Under the pieces are notes generated by a model. It was not told the DNA's origin. It did not search any database and worked only from the letters and a program-made list of their open reading frames with translations. The position numbers were made by a program, and so were the translations under genes. This document shows, one piece after another, positions 51,080-60,963 of a stretch of 64,000 nt of DNA; positions within the stretch are counted from its first letter, which is position 1; every line of letters starts with the position of its first letter. This DNA is from Spongospora subterranea f. sp. subterranea (taxonomy: Eukaryota > Endomyxa: Phytomyxea > Phytomyxea > Plasmodiophorida), in assembly GCA_049724395.1 (NCBI GenBank), contig JAUGWO010000122.1:62001-126000 (forward strand), in the 5' to 3' direction.

Positions 51080-51760
51080 GAAGAAGTTCTCCCTTTATGT
51101 ATCACTTGATAGTGTTTGGGTCGTGCATGCTTGAACGTGTTAAGTATTGAAAGATCGATGTAGGCTTCTGAAAAGTTCTGAATTGAAGCCGGTGGTCGAG
51201 CTTGAAGGCGGTTACTAGAAAATCCACCGAAGTATAACTTTCGTTAAAGGTTAAATCGATACATTCGATGAAATCATTCATGTTGACACAAACGAAATAG
51301 TACGCTTCGATGTTCCAAATCATGAATATGTCATTAATAATGAAGACATTGAGGAGCGAATACGTCGTCGAAAGCGTCTACGTAAATAGAAGTTGGCGCA
51401 GATTTTTGCAACGTTGGTTCCCATCGTTATTCCATCCTTCTGCCTGTAAATATTCGGGCCGTAGCAACATAGTTATTAGTATTACAAATAAAGCGAAGCA
51501 TTTTTAAGTGAATAGGATCCATGTGGTGTTCTGGATGACTTCATATAAGCGGTTGAGCTTCATATTCGCGTAAAGACTGCTAACGTCGGCAGTAACAGGC
51601 ACATGCTCGTCTGGAATCACGATGTTTTCCGATTGATTGATCAGTGCCTCGGAGTTCTTCATTGTATTCACGTAAAATCCTATTCGCGCTTCGTTCAATC
51701 TGATGAAAACACTGCGACCAATCTTGGTGATCGTTCTCCAAGTCCCGGTTCCCAATTCAC
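51080..51760 (-). mobile_element. retroelement reverse-transcriptase relic, Penelope-like pattern
   Basis: Fossil. The upstream part contains TADVSSLYANMKLNRLYEV, the polymerase motif A region in the form seen in Penelope-like elements; the downstream part contains DFIECIDLTFNESYTSVDFL and FQKPTSIFQYLTRSSMHDP, the typical distal pattern of the same families. It is broken and truncated at both ends, and no endonuclease domain or terminal repeats are seen. It lies just upstream of the GST gene. Confidence 0.6.
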
Positions 51761-51906
51761 CGCAACGGCTCCCGCCGGCGCCGACCTACAGCAAAATATT
51801 TCTTGGTTCAATATAGAATCAGAGTCAAGGGACGCGCGGGTGCATTCGGGGCGATCATTCTGTAAACGGGGGGCCATTTCTCATTTCGTTAAACTTGCAT
51901 TTTACC

Positions 51907-52769
51907 ATGTCGGAACAGAATAGATTTGAAGGTCCCAGACAACGTTTGGGTATTGAATGCCCGCGGATTAGCAGAACCTATCCGATCGATTCTACGTAAG
52001 AAGTCGGAGCGACTTTTTTCGTAAGAGGGCCCCTGATTGATTTTCACGTTTTCCGTAGACTATTCGAAAACCCCATTCCATGATCGCCGATTTAATCTGA
52101 AAGGGGAACGTCCTGTGTTCGACTACTCAGAATGTACAGATGAGAAGCAAATATTGGGTTTGGATTTCCCATATCTAGTTGACTGGAACGTCAAAATCAC
52201 CCAATCAATGGCGATCCTGACATACGTTGCCGAGTAATGATTATTGCTATTGCTCTATACGGATCCCCTGTTGATTGTATTATTAGAAAGCGCAATGTAT
52301 GTCGGTACTGTACTCTCCAGAGGAACGCGCCAGAATTGATATGATCGCGTTCGAGATCGCCGACTCCCCGACGACAAAAATACGTCGTGCTCTTGGTTTG
52401 ACTTGCTCCATAGAAGCATTCTGCAAGGAGACAGTCCCGCAGGTTTTCAAAAAGTTTTCAGACTTTATGAAGAGCATTAGATCGCGGGCGGCCAGATTCG
52501 CGAGGATCGACACGTCTGCCATATTGAAAATTTGGGGATGTTTTGATGATTTTGAGTCTGTCACAGATTTTTTGCCATACGAGATGATTCAGCAATACTC
52601 CACATTCGGTGCTCATGCTGTGGAACTTTTGAAAAATTGCCCAGTTTTGCAAGCGATTCACAGCAATTTCTGCGATCGCCGCATACTCAACTCCCCAATT
52701 ACCGGAGCGTTCCTTTCACAGGTAAGGTGGCTTATTTTGCCAATATATAGTGTGAAAAGAGGTATCTAA
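51907..52769 (+). CDS. glutathione S-transferase, Mu-like
   Basis: Cytosolic glutathione transferase: thioredoxin-like N domain that binds glutathione and an all-helical C domain. Exon 1 gives VWVLNARGLAEPIRSIL, the usual first beta-alpha unit; the following exon gives DYSECTDEKQILGLDFPYLV and DWNVKITQSMAILTYVAE, where the ITQSMAIL segment corresponds to the SNAIL/TQS glutathione-contact motif. The C domain begins SPEERARIDMIAFEIAD. From ATG at 51907 the frame is one base off before KVPDNVW; removing one T from TTT at 51925-51927 would fix it. An intron at 51996 to about 52058 and another near 52235-52290 are clear. The last 18 codons before the stop at 52769 may be intron read-through. The Mu-like class is judged from the QILGLDFPYL pattern. 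Confidence 0.78.
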
Positions 52770-53930
52770 GCCTAACACAAGGTTTGCGCTGGTACTGGTT
52801 AGAACTTTGGCCCAGAGTTTTTCATTGATTGTCCCATCCGGAAGATGTAGTTTTAATTGCATTTCAATATCCAGTTGATAATATTCGATATGTTTAATAT
52901 AGCATCCTTTGCTGCCAACGACGAAGCTTCAATTTCGCTCTAAAGTAAACCGCTGATTCATGATTTTAATCTGATTCCAATGAAGTAACTGTAAAATCGT
53001 GTTGTTTTAGCGAACAAGGAGAGGGGGAGGGAAGACGAACCCTTGGCATCGATTACTGGTCTGTGTGTCCAATCATGGCGAACGGTTTCAATGGCCGTAT
53101 CTGAGGTCTGTGTTCTTCGGCGATAGCAAAATTATCGAAAGTAATGGTTTACTATTTCTAGTCATCCGATGATTTGTTTTCAAGACAATCAAGTTTGGGC
53201 ACAGCGCCACGACATGTGCCGGGTCCGACGTCATCAGGATAGCCACTCGTCGTTTAGGATTTGTTATCTGATAGCCTGGTCTTTCAAGCTTTGCCGTTAT
53301 CGTCAGCAAGTACGGTGTCATTCGGAAGCTATGTGATGGACGTGGCGATGCGGATTCAATATTCATATCGGTTCTGGTCAACCATTTACGTCCTGTTGAT
53401 CACCTAAGGCAACATCCGGGAACAGAGCGCCTTTTTGTTCAAACCCAATTTGTAATTGTGAGGCATGATTCACCGTCATCATGATTTGGAAATAAATTAC
53501 CGATGGTCTCAATGTCATTGAGGATACTGTCGATTCGACGAATGAATCTCCCTGCAGAACTGCTGCTCATACTCATTGTCACAGCAGCGCCTCATGACGT
53601 AACAGGCTCTAATCGCGAGACAAGATAATCAAATGAACTGGGCAGGCATCGAAAACATTTTGTAAACGCAGTTTTCGATGCTGAGCAACGAGTCAAAGAA
53701 TGATGTTCGCATGCTAGTTTGCGTTAGAGGAACCCTGATCGGTCGACCATCAACGCTCCCGATGTTGACGGAGGTGTCCATTGTTATTCCTGAAATTGTT
53801 TTCAAACGGTCCACTAGTTTTTGGTGTGTCTCATAGCCAGACAGACCCAGCCCTAGATTAATTCAACGGACGAGATGAACAGAGAAACCACACACCCAAG
53901 ACATTTTATCAAACATGAACGCGACAGAGG
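52770..53930 (-). other. unresolved coding-like stretch on the minus strand
   Basis: Several - strand pieces read as protein: 53814-53629 (GRPIRVPLTQTSMRTSFFDS), about 53582-53510 (SSSAGRFIRRIDSILNDIET) and about 53475-53395 (SQLQIGFEQKGALFPDVALG). They are in order on one strand and separated by intron-sized gaps, so they may be exons of one gene reading from about 53814 toward 53390. I do not recognise the family. 52770-53080 shows nothing. Confidence 0.35.
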
Positions 53931-53939
53931 ATGTCTCAA

Positions 53940-55140
53940 AATAGTCATCGTTAGATCAAAATGCACCGATCAACGGTTTCATCACTGATGAGAGGGAACG
54001 CGAAATGGTCAAGACCATGATCACCCTAATGGTGGATCCAATCATGGCCCACCGGCACCCAGCGCGCCAAACCGACTATACGAAAGCTCGAAAGCACAGT
54101 CAAGTAAGAACGATGTGACTTTCAGGGAAATGTTAATGACAAAACTACGGGCGCACAAGTTGGGACAAGGCGTCATCGATTCAGTTTCGCAATGCCCCTT
54201 CCTGTCGCGTGCATCTTCGCTCGACCGTAATCGGTTTTTTTGGTGGTGTCATGCGGTGCAACAGGTTTGGATCGTTGACGATTGTTGTAGTGGCGTCAGA
54301 GTCGATGATGTACTCCAAAAACCCGACATATCTAGTGTTGCCATCGCGTGTTCGTCCTGCACGGAATACATGCATTCATCGAGCAGTTCTTGCTCTAGTG
54401 GAATCTCGGCATTGTTTGCGATATTGCTCGCCTCCTGTTGTGTCACCTTTTTGGACCAGCATCGGATCGCGCGTCGAAGAGAAGAGACTATACAGGCGCA
54501 TCAGGCAGCTGAAACACGGTCAACGAACTACAGCGACAACCGAACAAGTGACAATTTTTGTGCGAAACTTTGCCATATTATTCGGCATTGTTCAGTTGAG
54601 TGACCTGTCCGTGTGTACACATTTCACAGTTCAGTTGTCGCTGTAGTGTCGCTGCCTGATGCGCCTGTGGCAGTCTCTCCTCTTCAACGCGCGATCCGAA
54701 GCTGTTTATATAGTAAGGCCAGCGTTTTAACTGCGATAGCCGTTGCAACTAATAGGTTGGCTTGATTTCGTTGGACGCTGACTAGGTTGATCCATAGGCC
54801 ATCGATTCCATTTTCATCGCCGTTATGTGCAGTGATCCCACGATGTTGGTGTGCGATCTGTTGCTCTCGGGACATATCGCCGCAAGCGTTTACAGCCTTT
54901 GCGATTATCGACTGGAACGTCGCCAGGTGTTCGTCGACATCGATGACGCCTTGTCTCAACTTGTGCGCCCGTAGTGTTGTCATCAACGTCTCCCTGAAAG
55001 TCACATCGTTCTTATTTGACTGTGCTTTGAGAATTCGTATAGTCGGTTTGGCGTGCTGGGTGCCGGTGACACTGATTCTAGGGCCATGACTGGATCCACC
55101 ATTAGGGCGATCATGGTCTTGGAACACTTCGCGTTCTGTT
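53940..55140. mobile_element. LTR-retroelement gag-like relic, two pieces in opposite orientation
   Basis: Fossil. A + strand piece (about 53950-54545) and a - strand piece (about 55135-54620) match each other over most of their length, sharing the words FRE(M/T)LMT(K/T)LRAHKL at the protein level. Composition and the EHLATFQSIIAKAVNACGDM segment resemble gag of LTR elements, copia-type being the closer fit; the family call is tentative. Both pieces are broken. Many base differences between arms show that they separated well before the present. Confidence 0.5.
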
Positions 55141-55272
55141 AGACAGAGAGATACCCTTTCTAGGTGATTTGGATCGTCGACGCTAGTGTCTTTGGCGCCC
55201 TAAGTTGGCAATCACTTTCTAGGTGACTGATCAGCTGTGGGAACGGGGCCAATAATGTCCTAATTGTCGAAA

Positions 55273-55557
55273 CTGAAGGCGATTAACCCTTTCCCATATA
55301 TTTACCTTACCTTCCCTAATCGGTCCGTAACGCAGCTTTTTTTGCCCATTACTCATTACTCGTACAACTACTCCTCTATTGCACGAATTTGATCAGATTA
55401 AGAGTCCCGACTCCGCGAGATGACAACAGAGCAGGAGGAGGCATTGCTGATCAAATTCGTGCAATAGAGGAGTAGTTTTATTCAGCAAAAAAAGCGGCGT
55501 GACGGACCGATTAGGGAAGGTAAGGTAAATATATGGGAAAGGGTTAATCGCCTTCAG
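55273..55557. repeat. long near-perfect inverted repeat (hairpin)
   Basis: Left arm 55273-55396 and right arm 55447-55557 are complementary almost base for base over the outer 57 bases (starting CTGAAGGCGATTAACCC) and the inner 30 bases (ending GCACGAATTTGATCAG). A short non-matching block lies in the middle of each arm and a 50-base loop between the arms. The near-identity indicates a young or actively homogenised structure. Confidence 0.9.
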
Positions 55558-55559
55558 TT

Positions 55560-56220
55560 TCAAGACACTATAGTTGTCAATCAAATTAATAAGCAAAATG
55601 CATCCGAAGACGACGCAATCGAGAAAGAAATCCCAGGTCGCGGAAATGAAACCGACCAAGAAGAAGTTCAAGATATAGATGCTCAGATACCAATTCCACC
55701 TGCCCCACACAGGTCGTCGAGAGTAAGACACCCACCGTTTTTTTTTTTGGAAATGTTTGAACGCTGTACATAAAGACACTACCGTCTTGATACAAGGGTC
55801 TTTTCCTAAGCCTGATATATCAAATATGTTATACACCGACATCAAGATACCATATTATACACCGACATCAAGATACCATATTATACACCGACATCAAGAT
55901 ACCATATTATACACCGACATCAAGATACCGTCATCAGTTCAAGAAGCAGTCTCGAGTATTTTTGCAGGATATTGGCGTGATGCCATCGTGGCCGAGTACC
56001 AGAATATGGTTGACTTCAAGACATTCGAATTTGTACCCCGCTCCCCTAACATCAAGCCAATCAAGTGTAAATGGGTATTCACAGTAAAGCCTGGGAAGGA
56101 TAATTCAGAATTGGTTGAAAAGTTCAAGGCCCGGCTGGTAGCGAAAGGATTTCGCAGCGTTCCGGCGTCGATTACAATGAAACTTTTGCTCCTGTGGCTC
56201 ATCAGGAATTCTTGAGAACA
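55560..56220 (+). mobile_element. Ty1/copia-like LTR retroelement relic, start of the polymerase region
   Basis: Fossil. The segment before the reverse transcriptase ends APHRSSRVRHPPF, usual for copia elements, and the reverse transcriptase opens with DFKTFEFVPRSPNIKPIKCK and KFKARLVAKGF. A 26-base tandem repeat (about four units, 55838-55930, ATACACCGACATCAAGATAC) sits inside it. The element is broken, lacks its 3' part and has no visible LTRs; it stops where the 42-base minisatellite begins. Confidence 0.75.
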
Positions 56221-56225
56221 TGTCG

Positions 56226-56985
56226 TTTTGGAAGGATTAGTCCCCATTGACTCTGTTGGGTATGTCGTTTTGGAAGGATTAGTCCCCATTGACTCTGTTG
56301 CTCGCTCTATCAGCACTACGTTTTGGAAGGATTCGCCCATTAGACTCTGTTGGGTATGCGTTCCCCATTGGAAGGATTTAATTGACTCTGTTGGGTATGT
56401 CGTTTTGGAAGGATTAGTCCCCATTGACTCCGTTTTGGAAGGATTAGTCCCCATTGACTCTGTTGGGTATGTCGTTTTGGGTCGTTTTGGAAGGATTAGT
56501 CCCCAGACTCTGTTGGGTATCGTTTTGGAAGGATTAGTCCCCATTGACTCTGTTGGGTATGTCGTTTTGGAAGGATTAGTCCCCATTGATATGTCGTTTT
56601 GGAAGGATTAGTCCCCATTGACTCTGTTGGGTATGTCGTTTTGGAAGGATTAGTCCCCATTGACTCTGTTGGGTATGTCGTTTTGGAAGGATTAGTCCCC
56701 ATTGACTCTGTTGGGTATGTCGTTTTGGAAGGATTAGTCCCCATTGACTCTGTTGGGTATGTCGTTTTGGAAGGATTAGTCCCCATTGACTCTGTTGGGT
56801 ATGTCGTTTTGGAAGGATTAGTCCCCATTGACTCTGTTGGGTATGTCGTTTTGGAAGGATTAGTCCCCATTGACTCTGTTGGGTATGTCGTTTTGGAAGG
56901 ATTAGTCCCCATTGACTCTGTTGGGTATTGTTGTTTTGGAAGGATTAGTCCATTGACTCATTGTCCCCATTGACTCTGTTGGGTA
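56226..56985. repeat. 42-base minisatellite, about 18 units
   Basis: Unit starts GTCGTTTTGGAAGGATTAGT and continues CCCCATTGACTCTGTTGGGT plus AT. Units from about 56630 to 56925 are nearly identical; the first 400 bases contain shortened and rearranged units. Because 42 is 14 codons, both strands stay open (LEGLVPIDSVGYV on +, MGTNPSKTTYPTES on -). Lies between the copia-like relic and the LINE relic. Confidence 0.92.
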
Positions 56986-56989
56986 TGTT

Positions 56990-57855
56990 GAAATAGCTTC
57001 GTTGGTAATTCAAATTGCCTCATTAGTCTTATTAATTTGCAGCAGCGTCGAATGTCGGTGGCGGGTTCTGTTATGCCAATCAAAATTGTTGATTTGTTGC
57101 AAGCCGGATTCCAAGAGATTGTCCCAAGGTATTTCGTTGTTGTCGCAGTATTGATTTTGTGATTTGCATCAATCACTACTTTATCTGAGTCTGCGTGTCT
57201 TTCAAACAGGAGAAACGTCTTCATCCATTGTAATTTGATTTTGTTGGCCTTGCACCATTTATACCGTTCGCTGCTGCTTTCTCCTAGCTTTTCTGCGACC
57301 TCTTTCTTAGAAGTGCCACGTTCCCATTGTGTAGCGTCGTCAACATATACGTTGCTATTGTTCAAAATTAAAAGTGCATTATAGATATACAATTATCACA
57401 GTAGAACACTAATACTGGACCCTTGTGGTATTCCACTATTCTGCTCATACTGCGATGATTGCACATTTCGAAAATGCACCTCGTAAATTCGATTCGTTAA
57501 TCAGTTATCAATCTAACAGTGTTAGTTATGGCTCTATTCCGATTCGATTCAACTTTGTATCAAAGTGATCGATGTCCGGTCAAAAGCTTTAATGTAATCG
57601 TTAGGATCACAGCAAATCGATTTTTTGATGCGGCAGCAAGAGCAGAGTTATGTAATAGTCTAAACAACGCATGGGGGGTGCTGTGAGCGGGTCTGCAGCC
57701 CGCCTGATCTTCGAAATGTGCTTTTCTGATTGCTGGCGTAGTCTATGTTCAATGATACTCTCAACTAATTTTGCCAAAGAAGTCAGTAGGGATATCGGGC
57801 GGTAATCACCAGGTTTTGATTTCAGTAACGGGATAATTTTCGCCATTTTCATCTA
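56990..57855 (-). mobile_element. LINE (non-LTR) reverse-transcriptase relic
   Basis: Reverse-transcriptase motifs occur in the right order on the minus strand: KPGDYRPISLLTSLAKLVES near 57800, KAFDRTSITLIQS near 57580, GIPQGSSISVLL near 57420 and the catalytic YVDDATQW near 57330, followed by WCKANKIKLQWMKT. Several stops lie between the motif blocks, notably around 57400-57600, so it is not functional. The N-terminal endonuclease half is missing (5' truncation, usual for LINEs). The 3' end abuts the 42-base minisatellite. Clade uncertain; the RPISLL and YVDD forms fit Jockey/CR1-type elements. Confidence 0.75.
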
Positions 57856-58105
57856 TGTGGGAAGGACCCTTTCAAAAACGCTAGTCTGATGCTGTCCCAA
57901 CCTCTTGTCTTGACGAGGAGACAACCTTGATATTTAAAAAATCAGCTGGTTTTGAGTTGAAGCGACATGACCCGGCTTCCGTAAGGGAATTTCCCATGTG
58001 TCTCCATATTGGGTTTGAGGTTTTATTGAGTCGGGTGATACCAGCCACACATTACCATTCAGTCGGTGTTGACTGCTGAGCAATTATAGCGAAGGTTCTT
58101 ATCGC
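57856..58105. other. intergenic, no gene seen
   Basis: Flank between the LINE relic and the foldback element, with no supported feature. Confidence 0.3.
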
Positions 58106-58560
58106 AAACACATGAGTTTGTGCCCACATGACGAGCGATTATTGTTGTGTATAAATAATACAATTTGACCGCGATTCGGTGAATTTTTATACCAAGTAAA
58201 TAAATACTGTATACCATGGTATAATAACACGGTATACTTGATATACAGTAGTTGTAATCATGGAGACATTTCTCCAAAAAAATGGCGCAACATTTTAGAA
58301 ACTTTGTACTGAACAGCACAGGGCTACTAATACGAGGACATTTTTGGTTGGATATAAACCGGACCACCGCCCTGTGTTTTTCAATACGAAGTTTTCAAAT
58401 TTTACGCCATTATTTGTAGAAATGTCTCCATTATTATACAACTATTCAAATATACCATGTATAGTTGAATTTGTCAGTGGTATTATACCATGGTATATTA
58501 CCGCGTGGTATTATACCCTAACTATACATAGACAACAATACGAGCGATTGTCGGATGGCC
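58106..58560. mobile_element. foldback or MITE-like element with long imperfect arms
   Basis: The left arm (about 58130-58325) contains GGTATAATAACACGGTATAC and ATGGAGACATTTCTCC then AAACTTTGTACTGAA; the right arm (about 58365-58545) carries their complements (GAAATGTCTCCAT, CAATACGAAGTTTTCAAA, TATACCATGGTATATTACC). Similarity is clear but diverged. AT-rich, no coding capacity. Typical of a non-autonomous foldback transposon; target-site duplications were not fixed. Confidence 0.65.
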
Positions 58561-60955
58561 CTAGCGTAGATATGGGTACTACAGACCTAACACGAAGGTG
58601 TTGAACGCATACACAAAATAAAAACAGTTATGCCTTGGCATCATGCCCGATGATTCTGTGCACTGCATGGAATACCAGTCTGATGGCGAACAATGATGTC
58701 TTCACCTACGCCCCGATAGTAGAATCAATTCAGCAAGGGCTCTGGAGAAGTAGTTCTCCACCGCTGGTGCCGATCGGATGCATCGAAAAGCTATTTCCCT
58801 GGCAGGCAGCAAAGTGCAGCGCACGGAATACAGCTTGGTGTCAAGATGTAACATGAAAAAAATGTCGGGAATCTGGATAGCGCCATCACCGGGTTGGTCA
58901 CTACGTGGCAGATACTTCGATCAAGGGGAGAGGCATTACCAAAGATGATTAGTGTCGGGCATTCATCCCACGAACGGAATCGCAGCAGCCTGCCAATACT
59001 GGTATTTCTATATCTCGTCCAGATTTGCCCCTACTTTTTGGCATCTTGGATGAGATCGCATTAGGACACTCAAAAGGTTGAATTGATCTATCACCGTTCA
59101 ACTGGCTAAACCCTTAACATTCTTTTCCGCTTCAGTTTTCTTTCTTTGATGGAGGAGTTGATGATCTTTCCCCGATGAGTTTCGACATGATTACATGTGA
59201 GGATACGAAAATCTAATCACAAAACCATCACTGACGTATTCTTCTGTTTAATGTCCGCTACCAGTTCCATTCAAATTTGTCTGTTTGTACTTAAGGACCC
59301 CGATTTTTTGGCGACAGAATGTTTCTTGGTCAGATTGTCGACCAGTTCCCCAAATACCAGCTGTCGTTGCACTTCCAATTGCTCCATGGATTGTGGAAAC
59401 GAAAGGGCGATTTCTAACAGATTGACTCTACCAAAGAAAGGGTTCAAGCAGCATAGAATGGAGTTTAGTAGAACAAATAAAACAGATATTGACATAAGTG
59501 ATCCACAAATGGAACATGTAATTTTGGATAGCCAGCAGGAGTGTCATCACGGGGCGGTACAATTATACTGGTACGGTCGATAACATATAAAGGAATCTTT
59601 TTCGTTTGAGAGAGGGCGGGAACGACCCGTCGACACAATTGTCAGAAACAACGCCTCGTTTCCCGCTATACATCGCTTTCTGCCGGGAGAATTATTTTAG
59701 CTGATCCAAGAAAAAACATACAAATGCCGGGCTAAAATTGAGTATGCTACCTGGTCATCGCTATCGTCGGATAATGGCGTGGACGGATTGCCTTGAACGA
59801 TTTCGCCCATACCCTTTCCCCAGACGTGATTCAATATGTGATGGAGATCAGCAGGTGGGTGTTTTACCTGATCATCGCTACTGTCGGGTAATGGCGTTGT
59901 TGAACCGTCGTCCTCGTCCTGTCATGAGACGTGTTCAATATGCCATTAATCATGTACACTGTCGTTGACAGCGGATGATCGTCGTACCGGTCCAAACAGC
60001 CTGAGCATCATGGCGGCTATTTCCTCTTGGGGTGGTAATCTTCTGACAACATCAGGCACATCTATGACGTCTGGGTCCGGTTTGAATGAAAAGGTGGTAT
60101 CAACATCAGGCTCACCCTATCACAAACGTCATGGAAACCATATAAACGTCAATCGATGACCTGGTAGTTGATACCCATACCCGCCGATGTAGCCCGAATA
60201 TGTTATCCCCCATTCGATCCTGTTCTGATGAATCGAGTTGACTGACTTCCTAAAAAAGGTTTGAGATGATGATGGTTGGAAATGTCTCAGATCAATGACG
60301 CGATATAATATCTCTTACCCAATCAGACGATATTGAGAACCTGAACGGCTCTTCTTCAAACTATGAATCACAGTTTTAGAAAATCGTCAGGATGCAACCG
60401 ATGCAGTGATAGTAACCTGACACCAAAGTGGTTTTGAGTCACAAACAGTTTCGTCGTCACCACTGTGCGACAGTTCTGCTAGGCTCCATTCGTGGAAACT
60501 GAGAGCCAATTCGGATGTGTTGTCCTGGTAAAGAACAATCAAATATCTGCGGTGAACCACATCGATACTGCAATAATGGGAATACCTGGCAGCTGTTTCC
60601 AGCCATTGAGTTCCACAACGGTTCGTCAATGATCAGCTCTGAACTGCTCCCATCGTCAGACGATCTGCAACCCATCAAATATCTCAGAATCATTAGACAA
60701 TGAGCGACATCATTTACATTGAGGAAAGACCAAGATGAATGATAACAATCGCAATCACTGTTTTACACCCGATCATTGGTCAAAGAAAAAGTGGGCGAAT
60801 TAGTCCGTGGGACGTGGGTGTCCCAAAAACCAAGTGAAAGCTGCGTAGGAATGGGTCATCAAGAAACTGCGCATGTAAGGGGTGGAAGAGGGTGGGAGTC
60901 GACAGCTGAAAAAATTAACCGACCACGCACCACCCACCTACGCAGCTTGTGTACA
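58561..60955. other. gene-poor stretch with unresolved minus-strand coding-like pieces
   Basis: No gene assigned. On the - strand, 59495-59271 includes FPQSMEQLEVQRQLVFGELV, about 59960-59740 includes DSSDDQVKHPPADLHHILNH and a repeated PLSDDSDDQV, and 60700-60400 includes SSDDGSSSELIIDEPLWNSM and ALSFHEWSLAELSHSGDDE. They share acidic Ser/Asp-rich composition and lie in order on one strand, so a spliced gene reading from about 60705 downward is possible. Splice sites were not established. Confidence 0.3.
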
Positions 60956-60963
60956 GTACCCCC

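Noticed and set aside
55939-56973. Open frames with a 14-residue repeat on both strands
   Set aside because: Explained by the 42-base minisatellite, which is a multiple of three; both strands are equally open.
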